64,000 bases of DNA. It comes from VXNF01 sp964291305 (GTDB taxonomy: Bacteria; Actinomycetota; Acidimicrobiia; Acidimicrobiales; CATQHL01). The notes beneath the pieces were generated by a model. It was not told the DNA's origin and did not search any database. It was given only the letters and a program-made list of their open reading frames with translations. Made by a program: the position numbers and the translations under genes. Below, piece after piece: positions 33,029 through 40,663 of the stretch. Every line of letters begins with the position of its first letter. Position 1 is the first letter of the stretch. Where the stretch lies: positions 558,001 to 622,000 of the forward strand of contig OZ219783.1 in NCBI GenBank assembly GCA_964291305.2, given 5' to 3'.

Positions 33029-34801
33029 ATGGTCGAAAACGCCCTGCCCGCTGACGAACAGCCCGCAAGCGAGGTGCGCGACGGCATGCGCATCGACTGG
33101 GACGTGCCCATTCCGATGGACGACCACCTGGTGTTGCGGGCCGATGTTTACCGGCCCGATGACGACGGGCGCTATCCCGTGCTGCTCTCCTATGGCCCTT
33201 ACGCCAAGGGACTGGCTTTTCAGGAGGGTTATCCCAGCGCCTGGAACCGGATGGCTAGCGAGCATCCCGATGTAGTGGCGGGGTCCACCAACAAGTACCA
33301 GAACTGGGAGGTCTGCGACCCCGAGAAGTGGGTACCCGACGGCTACGTCTGTCTGAGGGTGGATGCCCGGGGCTGCGGCCGGTCGCCCGGTTACATCGAC
33401 CATTTCTCGCCGCGCGAGACCCAGGACCTTTACGACTGCATCGAATGGGCTGCCGTGCAGCCCTGGAGCGACGGCAAGATCGGACTCTCAGGCGTCTCTT
33501 ACTACGCCATGAATCAGTGGGCGGTGGCCTCTCGTCAGCCACCGCACCTGGTAGCCATGATCCCCTGGGAGGGCGCCGCCGAGTGGTATCGGGACTCCAC
33601 GCACCACGGTGGCATCCTCTGCACCTTCTGGGATAACTGGTATGACATGCAGGTCAAGACGGTGCAGCACGGCCTTGGCACCCGGGGCTCGGTCAACCCC
33701 AATACCGGCGAGTTGGTGTCGGGCCCGTCGACTCTCAGCGATGAGGAGTTGGCCGCCAACCGTTGCGACTTCGGCAACGAGATTCTGGCCCACCCGTTCG
33801 ACGACCAGTATCACGCCGACCGCTCGCCGGTCTGGTCGAAGGTGGAGGTTCCGTTCCTGTCCTCGGCCAACTGGGGCGGCCAGGGGCTGCACCCGCGGGG
33901 CAACTTCGAGGCCTACACCCGCTCGGCTTCACCGCAGCGCTGGCTGGAGGTACACGGCATCGAACACTGGACTGAGTACTACACCGACTACGGGGTGCAA
34001 CTGCAAAAACGCTTCTTCGGGCACTTCCTGAAGGGCGAGGACACCGGCTGGGACAGCCAACCTCGGGTGCTGTTGCAGGTGCGCCACGTAGACAGCTTCG
34101 TGGAGCGAGCCGAGGAGGATTGGCCGATCCCGCGCACCGACTGGCGCCCTATGCACCTGCACGCCAACGGACAACTGCGTTTCCATCGCTGTGGTCAGAC
34201 TGGGACGCTCAGCTACGAGGCCACAGGCGAAGGGCTGACTTTCCTCACCAGGCCTATGACCGAAGAGGTGGAGATCACCGGCCCTCTGGCGGCCAAGCTG
34301 TTCGTGTCGTCGTCCACCGCGGATGCTGATCTGTTTGTGATCTTCAGGGTCTTTGACCCCGACGGCAAAGAGGTGACCTTCATGGGGGCGATCGACCCAC
34401 ACACGCCGATCGCTCAGGGTTGGCTGCGCGCCAGTCATCGCAAGCTAGATCCCGAACTGTCGCAACCGTGGCGGCCATACCACACCCATGCCCGCGCCGA
34501 TGCGCAACCGCTAGTGCCAGGCGAGATGTACGAGTTGGACATTGAGATCTGGCCGACCTGCATCGTGGTGCCAGCCGGCTACCGCATCGGCTTTACCGTG
34601 CGCGGCCGAGACTACGAGTACGGAGGCGACACCTCCGACCTGCGGCTATCTAACTTCAAGAACGAACTGCGGGGTTGTGGGCCGTTCCTGCACAACGACC
34701 CCCGGGATCGCCCTCCGGAGATTTTCGAAAACGAGGTGACCTTGCACTTTGGGTCCGACTGGTCGAACTACGTCCTGGTCCCGTTCATCCCGCCGGCTTA
34801 G
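33029..34801 (+). CDS. CocE/NonD family hydrolase
   Basis: AAAGGAG lies 5 bp before the ATG at 33029, which is preferred to starts further up. The 590-residue protein has the S15/CocE layout. The alpha/beta domain holds LRADVYRPDDDGRYPVLLSY, RVDARGCGRSPG and the nucleophile IGLSGVSYYAMNQW; the catalytic His is probably in HGIEHWTEYY. The C-terminal jelly-roll (X-Pro dipeptidyl-peptidase C-terminal type) includes GPLAAKLFVSSSTADADLFV and YRIGFTVRGRDYEY. Members hydrolyse esters or amides such as cocaine, acyl-amino acids or cephalosporins. No signal peptide is seen, so it is likely cytoplasmic; substrate unknown. Confidence 0.9.
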   Translation: MVENALPADEQPASEVRDGMRIDWDVPIPMDDHLVLRADVYRPDDDGRYPVLLSYGPYAKGLAFQEGYPSAWNRMASEHPDVVAGSTNKYQNWEVCDPEKWVPDGYVCLRVDARGCGRSPGYIDHFSPRETQDLYDCIEWAAVQPWSDGKIGLSGVSYYAMNQWAVASRQPPHLVAMIPWEGAAEWYRDSTHHGGILCTFWDNWYDMQVKTVQHGLGTRGSVNPNTGELVSGPSTLSDEELAANRCDFGNEILAHPFDDQYHADRSPVWSKVEVPFLSSANWGGQGLHPRGNFEAYTRSASPQRWLEVHGIEHWTEYYTDYGVQLQKRFFGHFLKGEDTGWDSQPRVLLQVRHVDSFVERAEEDWPIPRTDWRPMHLHANGQLRFHRCGQTGTLSYEATGEGLTFLTRPMTEEVEITGPLAAKLFVSSSTADADLFVIFRVFDPDGKEVTFMGAIDPHTPIAQGWLRASHRKLDPELSQPWRPYHTHARADAQPLVPGEMYELDIEIWPTCIVVPAGYRIGFTVRGRDYEYGGDTSDLRLSNFKNELRGCGPFLHNDPRDRPPEIFENEVTLHFGSDWSNYVLVPFIPPA

Positions 34802-34857
34802 CTAGGCCAGTTTGCCGGAGTCGGGGCGGCGGTTTATTGGTCTTAGGCGGGTTGGTC

Positions 34858-35574
34858 TCAGCTGTCCTGCAGCGGGCCTCTTAGGATCGATCTTCCTGAA
34901 TGATCGGGGTTGCCGTCGCGTGGTTCGACGCTGATGTCCACCACGAAGTAGATGTCGGGATCGTGGCTAGCTGGTACGTCTAGACGGCCGGGATTGGCAG
35001 GGTCCACCATGCCAAGTGAGACCAAGTCGGCTACGCCGCCGGCGGCATCAGGTTGGATTAGCCACACCTCTAGGTCGGCCCCGGCCTCAGGGTTAGGCAG
35101 CTTGGCTCCTGCGAGGTCAATCACATAGCCCGCCTCGGCTTCCACTAGTTCGGCTTTAGCAGAGGCGTCGGCCCCGAGAGGGTCGAATGCGACCGCGTCG
35201 TATGTCAGTTCGGCGGTACTCAGCACTGGAACAGGCTCGTCTTGCAGCACCTGTTCGGGCTCTTCTTGCAGCGTGGAATCGGCGGTACTCAGCACCTGGT
35301 CGGAATCGTCTTGTTGCAGCGCGAAATATGTCGAGACTGCAGCAATCGCCGCTAGCGCAGCCGCCACGCTTATCACCGCAATGTGCCTTGGTATCCGTCG
35401 CCGGGATTGCAGCTGAGCCAGCTTCGCCGGGGAGGCGGCGTCGCTGGCAGCTGTCGCGGCGGCGATGCCCTCCCAAACCTCGTCCGGGGGATCCAACAAC
35501 TCCAGGTCGTTTGCGTCCATGTCGCTGAGGATCGCCTCCACATCCGCCGATCGCCTGGGGTGCCTCTCAGACAT
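34858..35574 (-). CDS. rskA: Anti-sigma factor, RskA type
   Basis: The 238-residue protein has a short cytoplasmic N-terminus (ELLDPPDEVWEGIAAAT), one transmembrane helix (HIAVISVAAALAAIAAVST) and an extracytoplasmic RskA-like domain (GADLEVWLIQPDAAGGVADL, then IYFVVDISVEPRDGNPDHSG and SILRGPL). RskA proteins hold SigK at the membrane until cleaved by membrane proteases. Its start overlaps the sigma-factor stop by 8 bp. No zinc-binding HxxxCxxC motif is present, as expected for the RskA group. A Gln/Glu-rich linker has a short internal duplication (EEPEQVLQDEPVPVLSTAE). Confidence 0.85.
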   Translation of the reverse strand: MSERHPRRSADVEAILSDMDANDLELLDPPDEVWEGIAAATAASDAASPAKLAQLQSRRRIPRHIAVISVAAALAAIAAVSTYFALQQDDSDQVLSTADSTLQEEPEQVLQDEPVPVLSTAELTYDAVAFDPLGADASAKAELVEAEAGYVIDLAGAKLPNPEAGADLEVWLIQPDAAGGVADLVSLGMVDPANPGRLDVPASHDPDIYFVVDISVEPRDGNPDHSGRSILRGPLQDS

Positions 35575-36112
35575 GAGCTGCCTCCAGGTAATCTTTAATC
35601 CTGCTGAGGCTGCGTCTTAGGTCGCTCTTGACGGTGCCTAGCGGAAGTGACAAGCGGTGGGCGATCTGGTCGTGTGTCAGACCTTCGAAATAGTGCAGCG
35701 TCACAACTTGCCGCGCCCGCTCGGAGAGCAAACTCAACGCTTCGGCCACCATCAGGCGATCTCCAATGGCCTCTATTTGCTCGTCGCTCGGGATCTCGGC
35801 TGGGTCTTCTTCGGATTGACGCTCTGTGTGGCGCCGCTCCGAGCGGACGTTGTCGATAATGCGATTCTTCGCAATCGCAACCAGCCAGGCCACCAACGTT
35901 CCCCGGGCCGGGTCGTAGCTTGAGTGGCTACGCCAGGCGCTGATGAAGACCTCTTGCGCAACGTCCTTGGCGCGACTCTCGTCGAGTGTGCGGCGACAGA
36001 AGGTGTAGACGAGGCTGCCGTATTGATCGAAAGCCGCACGGAGGGCACCCTCCTCACCTCGGGAGAAGGCTTTTTCCATATCGTGAGGTAAATCCGGGCC
36101 ACGTCTCGGCAC
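35567..36112 (-). CDS. sigK: ECF RNA polymerase sigma factor, SigK type
   Basis: A 181-residue ECF sigma factor. Region 2 reads FDQYGSLVYTFCRRTLDESR, DVAQEVFISAWRS and RGTLVAWLVAIAKNRIIDNV; region 4 reads LSLLSERARQVVTLHYFEG, LTHDQIAHRLSLPLGTVKSD and LRRSLSRIKDYLE. It is encoded just ahead of its probable RskA-type anti-sigma factor with 8 bp overlap. A fasciclin-domain lipoprotein gene lies upstream on the same strand. In Mycobacterium tuberculosis SigK drives the fasciclin-domain antigens MPT70/MPT83, so the same regulon logic is likely. SigL-like assignment is an alternative. Confidence 0.88.
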   Translation of the reverse strand: MPRRGPDLPHDMEKAFSRGEEGALRAAFDQYGSLVYTFCRRTLDESRAKDVAQEVFISAWRSHSSYDPARGTLVAWLVAIAKNRIIDNVRSERRHTERQSEEDPAEIPSDEQIEAIGDRLMVAEALSLLSERARQVVTLHYFEGLTHDQIAHRLSLPLGTVKSDLRRSLSRIKDYLEAAHV

Positions 36113-36197
36113 TCTGGCATCGTATCCCGACTGCTGTGTCGGCTCGTCGGTCTAAGACAATGATCTGGTGGGGGCTCTAGAGCTTTGTGACAGAACC

Positions 36198-36269
36198 CTG
36201 GGGTGTGGCGATGGCAGCACACCCCAGGCGGGCCAGGAGAGAGATTGCTGAATCGGACCCGCCTGGGGT
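36198..36269 (-). terminator. Nested inverted repeats after the fasciclin gene
   Basis: ACCCCAGGCGGG (36221-36232) pairs perfectly with CCCGCCTGGGGT (36258-36269). The same left arm alternatively pairs CTGGGGTGT (36198-36206) with ACACCCCAG (36219-36227). The structure lies 17 bp beyond the fasciclin stop and before the sigma-factor gene. It lacks a T tract, so it could be a terminator or attenuator-like switch of two exclusive hairpins. Confidence 0.5.
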
Positions 36270-36285
36270 GGCGATCTCTTGTGAT

Positions 36286-37833
36286 TTACTCGCGATCTCG
36301 GATGAGAACGGTGTCGATGACGTGGATGATGCCGTTCGAGGCAGGAATGTCGGTTGCAACGACGGTGGCTACGTCGTTGAGTTTGACGGTGTCGCCGTCG
36401 ATGCTGATGGTGATGTCTGCACCGTGAACTGTGGTGACGCTTTCACCGTCGAGGGTGAGCACCAATTCCGCTGGAGCTTCTATTGGCAGCACGTGGTAGG
36501 TCAACACAGAGGTGAGCAGGGGTGGAACGCCTAGCAGCGCTTCCAGGGGCATGCCTAGAACTTCAAGCGCAGCGGCAAACGCGTCTTCGGTGGGAGCAAA
36601 GACGGTAAAGGGGCCTTCGCCGCTCAGAGTTTCTACAAGCCCGGCCGCTTCAATAGCCGCCACAAGGGTGGGGAATTGTCCAGACTCGACGGCTACGTCC
36701 ACAATCGTCCCCGGCTCCTCAGACTCCGGCTCGTCTGCAGGTTCTGGTTCTGGTGAGGGTGGGAGCAGGACGGCGTCGATGACGTGGATGATGCCGTTTG
36801 AAGCGGTGATGTCGGTAGTGATGACGTTGGAGTCGTTGACCTTGACGGTGTCGCCGTCGATGCTGATTGTGATGTCTGCGCCGTTGACCGTGGTGACGCT
36901 TTCGCCGTCGAGGGTGAGCACCAACTCGGCCGGGGCTGCCAAAGGAAGCACGTGGTAAGTCAACACGGCGGTCAGCAGGTCAGTGTTGGCCAGCAGGTCG
37001 GCAGCGGTTAGGTCTAGCGCAGTCAGGGCAGCTGCGAAGGCGTCTTCGGTGGGAGCGAAGACGGTGAATGGGCCTTCACCGCTCAACGTGTCTACGAGTC
37101 CAGCTGCTTGAACTGCTGCGATGAGGGTGGGGAATTGTCCAGACTCGACGGCTACGTCCACAATCGTCCCCGGCTCCTCAGGCTCAGGCTCGGGAGCAGC
37201 TTCGGGCTCTGGTTCTGGCTCGTCTGCGGGCTCTGGTTCTGGTGAGGGTGGGAGCAGGACGGCGTCGATGACGTGGATGATGCCGTTTGAAGCGGTGATG
37301 TCGGTAGTGATGACGTTGGAGTCGTTGACCTTGACGGTGTCGCCGTCGATGCTGATTGTGATGTCTGCGCCGTTGACCGTGGTGACGCTTTCGCCGTCGA
37401 GGGTGAGCACTACTTCCGCGGGTGCTTCTAGTGGCAGCACGTGGTAGGTCAACACAGCGGTCAGCAGGTCGGTGTCGGCTAGTAGTTCTTCGGCACTAAT
37501 GCCCAAGGCGGCCAGGGCAGCTGCGAATGCGTCTTCGGTGGGGGCGAAGACGGTGAATGGGCCTTCGCTGCTCAACGTGTCCACGAGGCCAGCTGCTTGA
37601 ACTGCGGCAACGAGGGTGGGGAAGCTACCCGCCGCCACGGCTACGTCCACAATCGTCCCCGGCTCTTCAGGTTCGGGGGGAGCAGGTGCCGGCTCAGGAT
37701 CGGGCATTGGTTCGGGAGCCGGGGCTGGGGCAGCAGGCTCAGGCGAGGCGCTGCTGTCATCGTCGCCGCAAGCGGCCGCAATCAGGCTTAGGGCCAGCAA
37801 TGCAGCCAGCAGCCTTACAAGTTTCTTGGACAT
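36286..37833 (-). CDS. Lipoprotein with three fasciclin (FAS1) domains
   Basis: The 515-residue product has a lipoprotein leader (LLAALLALSLIAAAC, then GDDDSS) and an acidic Pro-rich linker. Three FAS1 domains follow at about residues 58-195, 215-365 and 375-515. Each has TIVDVAV.SG.FPTL, the H1 motif GPFTVFAPTEDAFAAAL and the H2 region VLTYHVLP, ending NGIIHVIDAVLLP. FAS1 domains mediate adhesion and protein-protein contacts at the cell surface. Domains 1 and 2 share a nearly identical 150 bp stretch, showing recent duplication or conversion. An ECF-type promoter candidate lies upstream (37866-37894). SigK-RskA genes follow. Confidence 0.93.
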   Translation of the reverse strand: MSKKLVRLLAALLALSLIAAACGDDDSSASPEPAAPAPAPEPMPDPEPAPAPPEPEEPGTIVDVAVAAGSFPTLVAAVQAAGLVDTLSSEGPFTVFAPTEDAFAAALAALGISAEELLADTDLLTAVLTYHVLPLEAPAEVVLTLDGESVTTVNGADITISIDGDTVKVNDSNVITTDITASNGIIHVIDAVLLPPSPEPEPADEPEPEPEAAPEPEPEEPGTIVDVAVESGQFPTLIAAVQAAGLVDTLSGEGPFTVFAPTEDAFAAALTALDLTAADLLANTDLLTAVLTYHVLPLAAPAELVLTLDGESVTTVNGADITISIDGDTVKVNDSNVITTDITASNGIIHVIDAVLLPPSPEPEPADEPESEEPGTIVDVAVESGQFPTLVAAIEAAGLVETLSGEGPFTVFAPTEDAFAAALEVLGMPLEALLGVPPLLTSVLTYHVLPIEAPAELVLTLDGESVTTVHGADITISIDGDTVKLNDVATVVATDIPASNGIIHVIDTVLIRDRE

Positions 37834-37865
37834 GATCTTCTCCGTGTCTCGGGGACTTCACCTTG

Positions 37866-37894
37866 ACTACGGAGCGACAGTCAGGTTTGGATGC
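37866..37894 (-). promoter_or_regulatory. Candidate ECF (SigK-like) promoter of the fasciclin gene
   Basis: On the minus strand GCATCC (37894-37889) is followed after 17 bp by CGTAGT (37871-37866), 32 bp before the fasciclin start. Known SigK sites have a CCATCC-like -35, and ECF -10 boxes often contain CGTA. No matching site was found before the sigma-factor gene. Confidence 0.35.
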
Positions 37895-37947
37895 AGCGAC
37901 CGGACTAATATGTCAAATGCGAGATTCGCATATAGAAAGGTCAGAAA

Positions 37948-38259
37948 GTGACTAACGAGGTATGCACAGAAAAATACGCAGTCGGCATCATGGCTGTCCA
38001 TCGCCACAATGCGGTAGGTATCGGCGCCGCAGCCCGCTTCAACGCGCTGGGCGTCGCCGCATTGAGCTTCTTGAGCGCCATGGGTGTGGTGACCATCGGT
38101 GGCGTCAACTCGATGGGGCTCGTGGCCATCGGCGGCGTCAACTCCATCGGCCTGGTCGCTATCGGCGGTATCAACTCAGTGGGCATCGTGGCCATCGGCG
38201 GTATCAACTCGATGGGAGCTGTGGCTATCGGCGGCGGGACCGTCACCAGCCTCCTTTAG
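37948..38259 (+). CDS. Small protein of 12-residue VAIGG repeats
   Basis: It starts at a GTG preceded by GAAAGG. The 103-residue product has an N-terminal third that is already repeat-like (HNAVGIGAAARFNALGVAAL) and then five units of (G-G-V/I-N-S-M/I/V-G-L-V-A-I). The regular alternation of small and aliphatic residues with a Gly-Gly-x-Asn turn suggests a stacked beta-solenoid or amphipathic membrane-associated strand array. There is no signal peptide or Cys other than Cys6. It is divergent from the fasciclin gene, sharing the 114 bp promoter region. I do not know the family's function. Confidence 0.7.
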   Translation: MTNEVCTEKYAVGIMAVHRHNAVGIGAAARFNALGVAALSFLSAMGVVTIGGVNSMGLVAIGGVNSIGLVAIGGINSVGIVAIGGINSMGAVAIGGGTVTSLL

Positions 38260-38292
38260 CCAGTATTAGTCAGACAGCAGTAGTCAGAAGGA

Positions 38293-38964
38293 TTAGTCGC
38301 CGAAGCGGGCCGCGAACCAGGTTTTGGCGCGGCCCAGCTCGGCGTCGCTGAAGCTAAGCCGCTCGGCCCACCTGCCAGGAGGGGTCGACGCCACGCCATG
38401 GGCCGCACCCGAAGAGACGGCCACACGGCAACGTTCTTCTAGGTACCACAGGCGGGTAGCTGCCTCTAGCAGGTTGGCGCCGGTAGCCAAGCCGCCGTTG
38501 GCCTGTAGCAACATAGCGCAGTTGGCTCCCAGGCTGGCAGCCACCTCGTCGCCTTCGGCCAGAGTGGTTATGAGGTTCAGGTCGGGGTGAATCGGTACCA
38601 CTGCGCCGGCTAGCCCACCCATACCGTGCAGTAGCGGCACCTCTGCGTGCTGCATTCCCCAGGCGGCCATTGCCTGGCCGTGACCCCTACACACGGCCAT
38701 GACGTCGGGGCGGGCTCGGTAAACGCCGGCGTGCATGGGTATTTCCAGCGGGTGTCCAGCCCCGCCGTCTATCACCTCGCCACGGTCGTTAGCGGTGATG
38801 ATGCTCTCGGCGCTGGCCTGAAACAGCGGCGAGGTAGACGTGATTAGGAAACCTCCGTCGGGTAGCCGGGCAGAGGCATGACCAAATCCTTCCACCAGCC
38901 CAGCCGCCGCCATCATCTGTGCGATGGCTGCCACCTCGGCCTTCAAGGCGTCGATATCAACCAT
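38293..38964 (-). CDS. Class II aldolase/adducin family protein with altered metal site
   Basis: A 223-residue protein with the class II aldolase fold: GLVEGFGHASARLPDGGFLI, EIPMHAGVYRARPDVMAVCR, a GMGGLAGAVVPIHPD loop and GGLATGANLLEAATRLWYLE. In active members HTH after the ARPDV segment and an NHG later supply zinc ligands; here they read RGHGQA and QANGG, so two of the three His are missing. It may be inactive, use different ligands, or act as a decarboxylase-like or binding protein. It heads a leftward cluster of VOC, acyl-CoA dehydrogenase-like and dehydratase genes, but lies last in transcription. Confidence 0.85.
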   Translation of the reverse strand: MVDIDALKAEVAAIAQMMAAAGLVEGFGHASARLPDGGFLITSTSPLFQASAESIITANDRGEVIDGGAGHPLEIPMHAGVYRARPDVMAVCRGHGQAMAAWGMQHAEVPLLHGMGGLAGAVVPIHPDLNLITTLAEGDEVAASLGANCAMLLQANGGLATGANLLEAATRLWYLEERCRVAVSSGAAHGVASTPPGRWAERLSFSDAELGRAKTWFAARFGD

Positions 38965-39006
38965 CGAGTTCTCCCGCTCGATGCCCGCGACGCTATCGAC
39001 GCCAGG

Positions 39007-39384
39007 TCAGTCCTCTTCGTAGATCGTCAACTCGATCATGTTCCCCCAGGGGTCGCGGAAGAACACCTGCCGCAGCGCAGACGGCGAGTTGGGTAGCTCG
39101 TACCAATCGATTTCGGCCTCGGCCAACTGCTGCAGCATCTCGTCGAAGTTATCGGTGAGGAACGCCAGGTGCCCGTTCTGGGGACGCAGCTGCTCGCCGC
39201 CGGGCATGTCACCGCCAGTCGTGAGGTGCAGGGGAATAGTGCCGGCTTGGAACCAGGCCCCCGGGAAACCGAAATCGGGCCGCGGGATTTGATCTAGGCC
39301 TAGCAACTCGCCGTAGAACCATTCCGCCTTATCAATGTCGCCCACGCACAGGCTGGTGTGGTCTAGTTGGGTCAGTTTGGCCAT
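39007..39384 (-). CDS. VOC superfamily protein (glyoxalase/dioxygenase fold)
   Basis: GGAGG lies 5 bp before the ATG at 39384, so this start is preferred over one at 39429. The 125-residue protein has the paired beta-alpha-beta-beta-beta modules of the vicinal-oxygen-chelate fold: LDHTSLCVGDIDKAEWFYGE, IPLHLTTGGD, NGHLAFLTDNFDEML and NMIELTIYEE. The His, His and Glu are likely metal ligands. Such single-fold proteins include lactoylglutathione lyases, epimerases and resistance proteins. It is flanked by catabolic genes, so isomerase or lyase activity is more likely than drug resistance. Confidence 0.8.
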   Translation of the reverse strand: MAKLTQLDHTSLCVGDIDKAEWFYGELLGLDQIPRPDFGFPGAWFQAGTIPLHLTTGGDMPGGEQLRPQNGHLAFLTDNFDEMLQQLAEAEIDWYELPNSPSALRQVFFRDPWGNMIELTIYEED

Positions 39385-39429
39385 GACTACCTCCGGTTTT
39401 CTCGGCCCGGCGTCGTCGCTTAGACGCAC

Positions 39430-40614
39430 CTACTCAAACTCGATTGTCTTAGCCGGAAGGCCCAGTGCGATCTTGCCGACGGTCTCCAGGCAGCGTTCGT
39501 TGGCGGGCGGCATCACGAGCCCCGCCATTGCGTCGCGCAGATAGCGCTCCATCGGGAGCGAACGGTGTAGGCCGCGGCCGCCCAGCATGCGCATTCCTTG
39601 GGTCGTGATGTCGTGCGCCGCTTCAGTGGCGAGGTACTTGGCCTGGTTCAGCACGTAGGTAAGTGCCTGCGGGTCGAGTTCGCCGCTGAGGTGTCCCAGG
39701 GTGTCTCGGGCTCGACGGGCACCCTCTAGTTGCATTGACAGTCGGCCGATTTCCTGCCACGTGAGGGGATCCTCACTGCGGGGAGGACTGCCGTCCGAGC
39801 GGGGTGCGCGCATCGCTTTGACGCAGTACTCAAAGGCGGCCTCGGCGATGCCGATGTAGACCGCGGTGTAGCCAACCGACCAGATGCTCATGTTCTGGCC
39901 CAGAATGGCGCCGGCCTCGCCGACAACTTCGTCCGGCTCGATGCGCACGTGCTCGAAGTCGATGGAGTTGGAGGCGGTGCCGCGCATGCCGACGGTGTTC
40001 CAGTCGTCCAGAATCTTGATCCCCTCCCGCCCGGCGGGGATCAACACCGTCAGCAGGCCATCGGCCAGGCTCTCGGCACCGTCGAGGAAGCTCCAGGTGA
40101 AGTAATAGGAGGCTCCGGTGGAGAGCGAGCAGAAGATCTTCCGGCCAGTCAGCCGGTAGCCGTCACCGTCGCGCTCAATGCGGGTGCGCACCTTGCCCTT
40201 ATGGCGGAAGGAGATGCCGGGCTCGCTGGTAATAGACGAAAACACGGCGCCGTCGGTGACCACCTCGCCGAAATAGCGCTCCTGCTGGGGTGTGGAGGCG
40301 ATCTGGCGCAGGAAGTAGAGGATCGCCGAGTGCATGTTGAAGGTCAGACCTGTGCTAGCACAGCCCTGGGCGATCTTGGACAGCACCGTGGCATAGGTAA
40401 AGGAGTCAGCGCCGATGCCGCCGAAGCTCTCCGGCACCATGAGCGCCAGCAGGCCGCTAGCCCGTAGATCGTCATAATTCTCGAACGGGAAGCGGTTCTC
40501 CGCATCGATCATGGCGGCTCGGGGAGCAAAGGCATCCCGACCCAACTCTTCGGCAATATCCACCCACTTGCGGTGACGCTCGGGAACCTTGAACGGGGAA
40601 GCCTCAGGTTGCAT
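39430..40614 (-). CDS. Acyl-CoA dehydrogenase-like flavoprotein
   Basis: This 394-residue protein has the ACAD fold: an N-terminal helical domain (LLALMVPESFGGIGADSFTY), a middle beta domain (FSSITSEPGISFRHKGK, YRLTGRKIFCSLSTGA) and C-terminal helices (MLGGRGLHRSLPMERYLRDA). The usual catalytic Glu region near YEGTxE reads MPPANERCLE, so the base is shifted or absent. ACAD-like monooxygenases and nitroalkane or amine oxidases show such changes. Electrons could pass to the EtfAB encoded in this window. The substrate is unknown; neighbouring dehydratase and VOC genes suggest a catabolic cluster. Confidence 0.85.
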   Translation of the reverse strand: MQPEASPFKVPERHRKWVDIAEELGRDAFAPRAAMIDAENRFPFENYDDLRASGLLALMVPESFGGIGADSFTYATVLSKIAQGCASTGLTFNMHSAILYFLRQIASTPQQERYFGEVVTDGAVFSSITSEPGISFRHKGKVRTRIERDGDGYRLTGRKIFCSLSTGASYYFTWSFLDGAESLADGLLTVLIPAGREGIKILDDWNTVGMRGTASNSIDFEHVRIEPDEVVGEAGAILGQNMSIWSVGYTAVYIGIAEAAFEYCVKAMRAPRSDGSPPRSEDPLTWQEIGRLSMQLEGARRARDTLGHLSGELDPQALTYVLNQAKYLATEAAHDITTQGMRMLGGRGLHRSLPMERYLRDAMAGLVMPPANERCLETVGKIALGLPAKTIEFE

Positions 40615-40663
40615 ACCTCAATCCTAACGACGGGATGTGCGCAGGTGCCTAAAAGCTGCCGTT

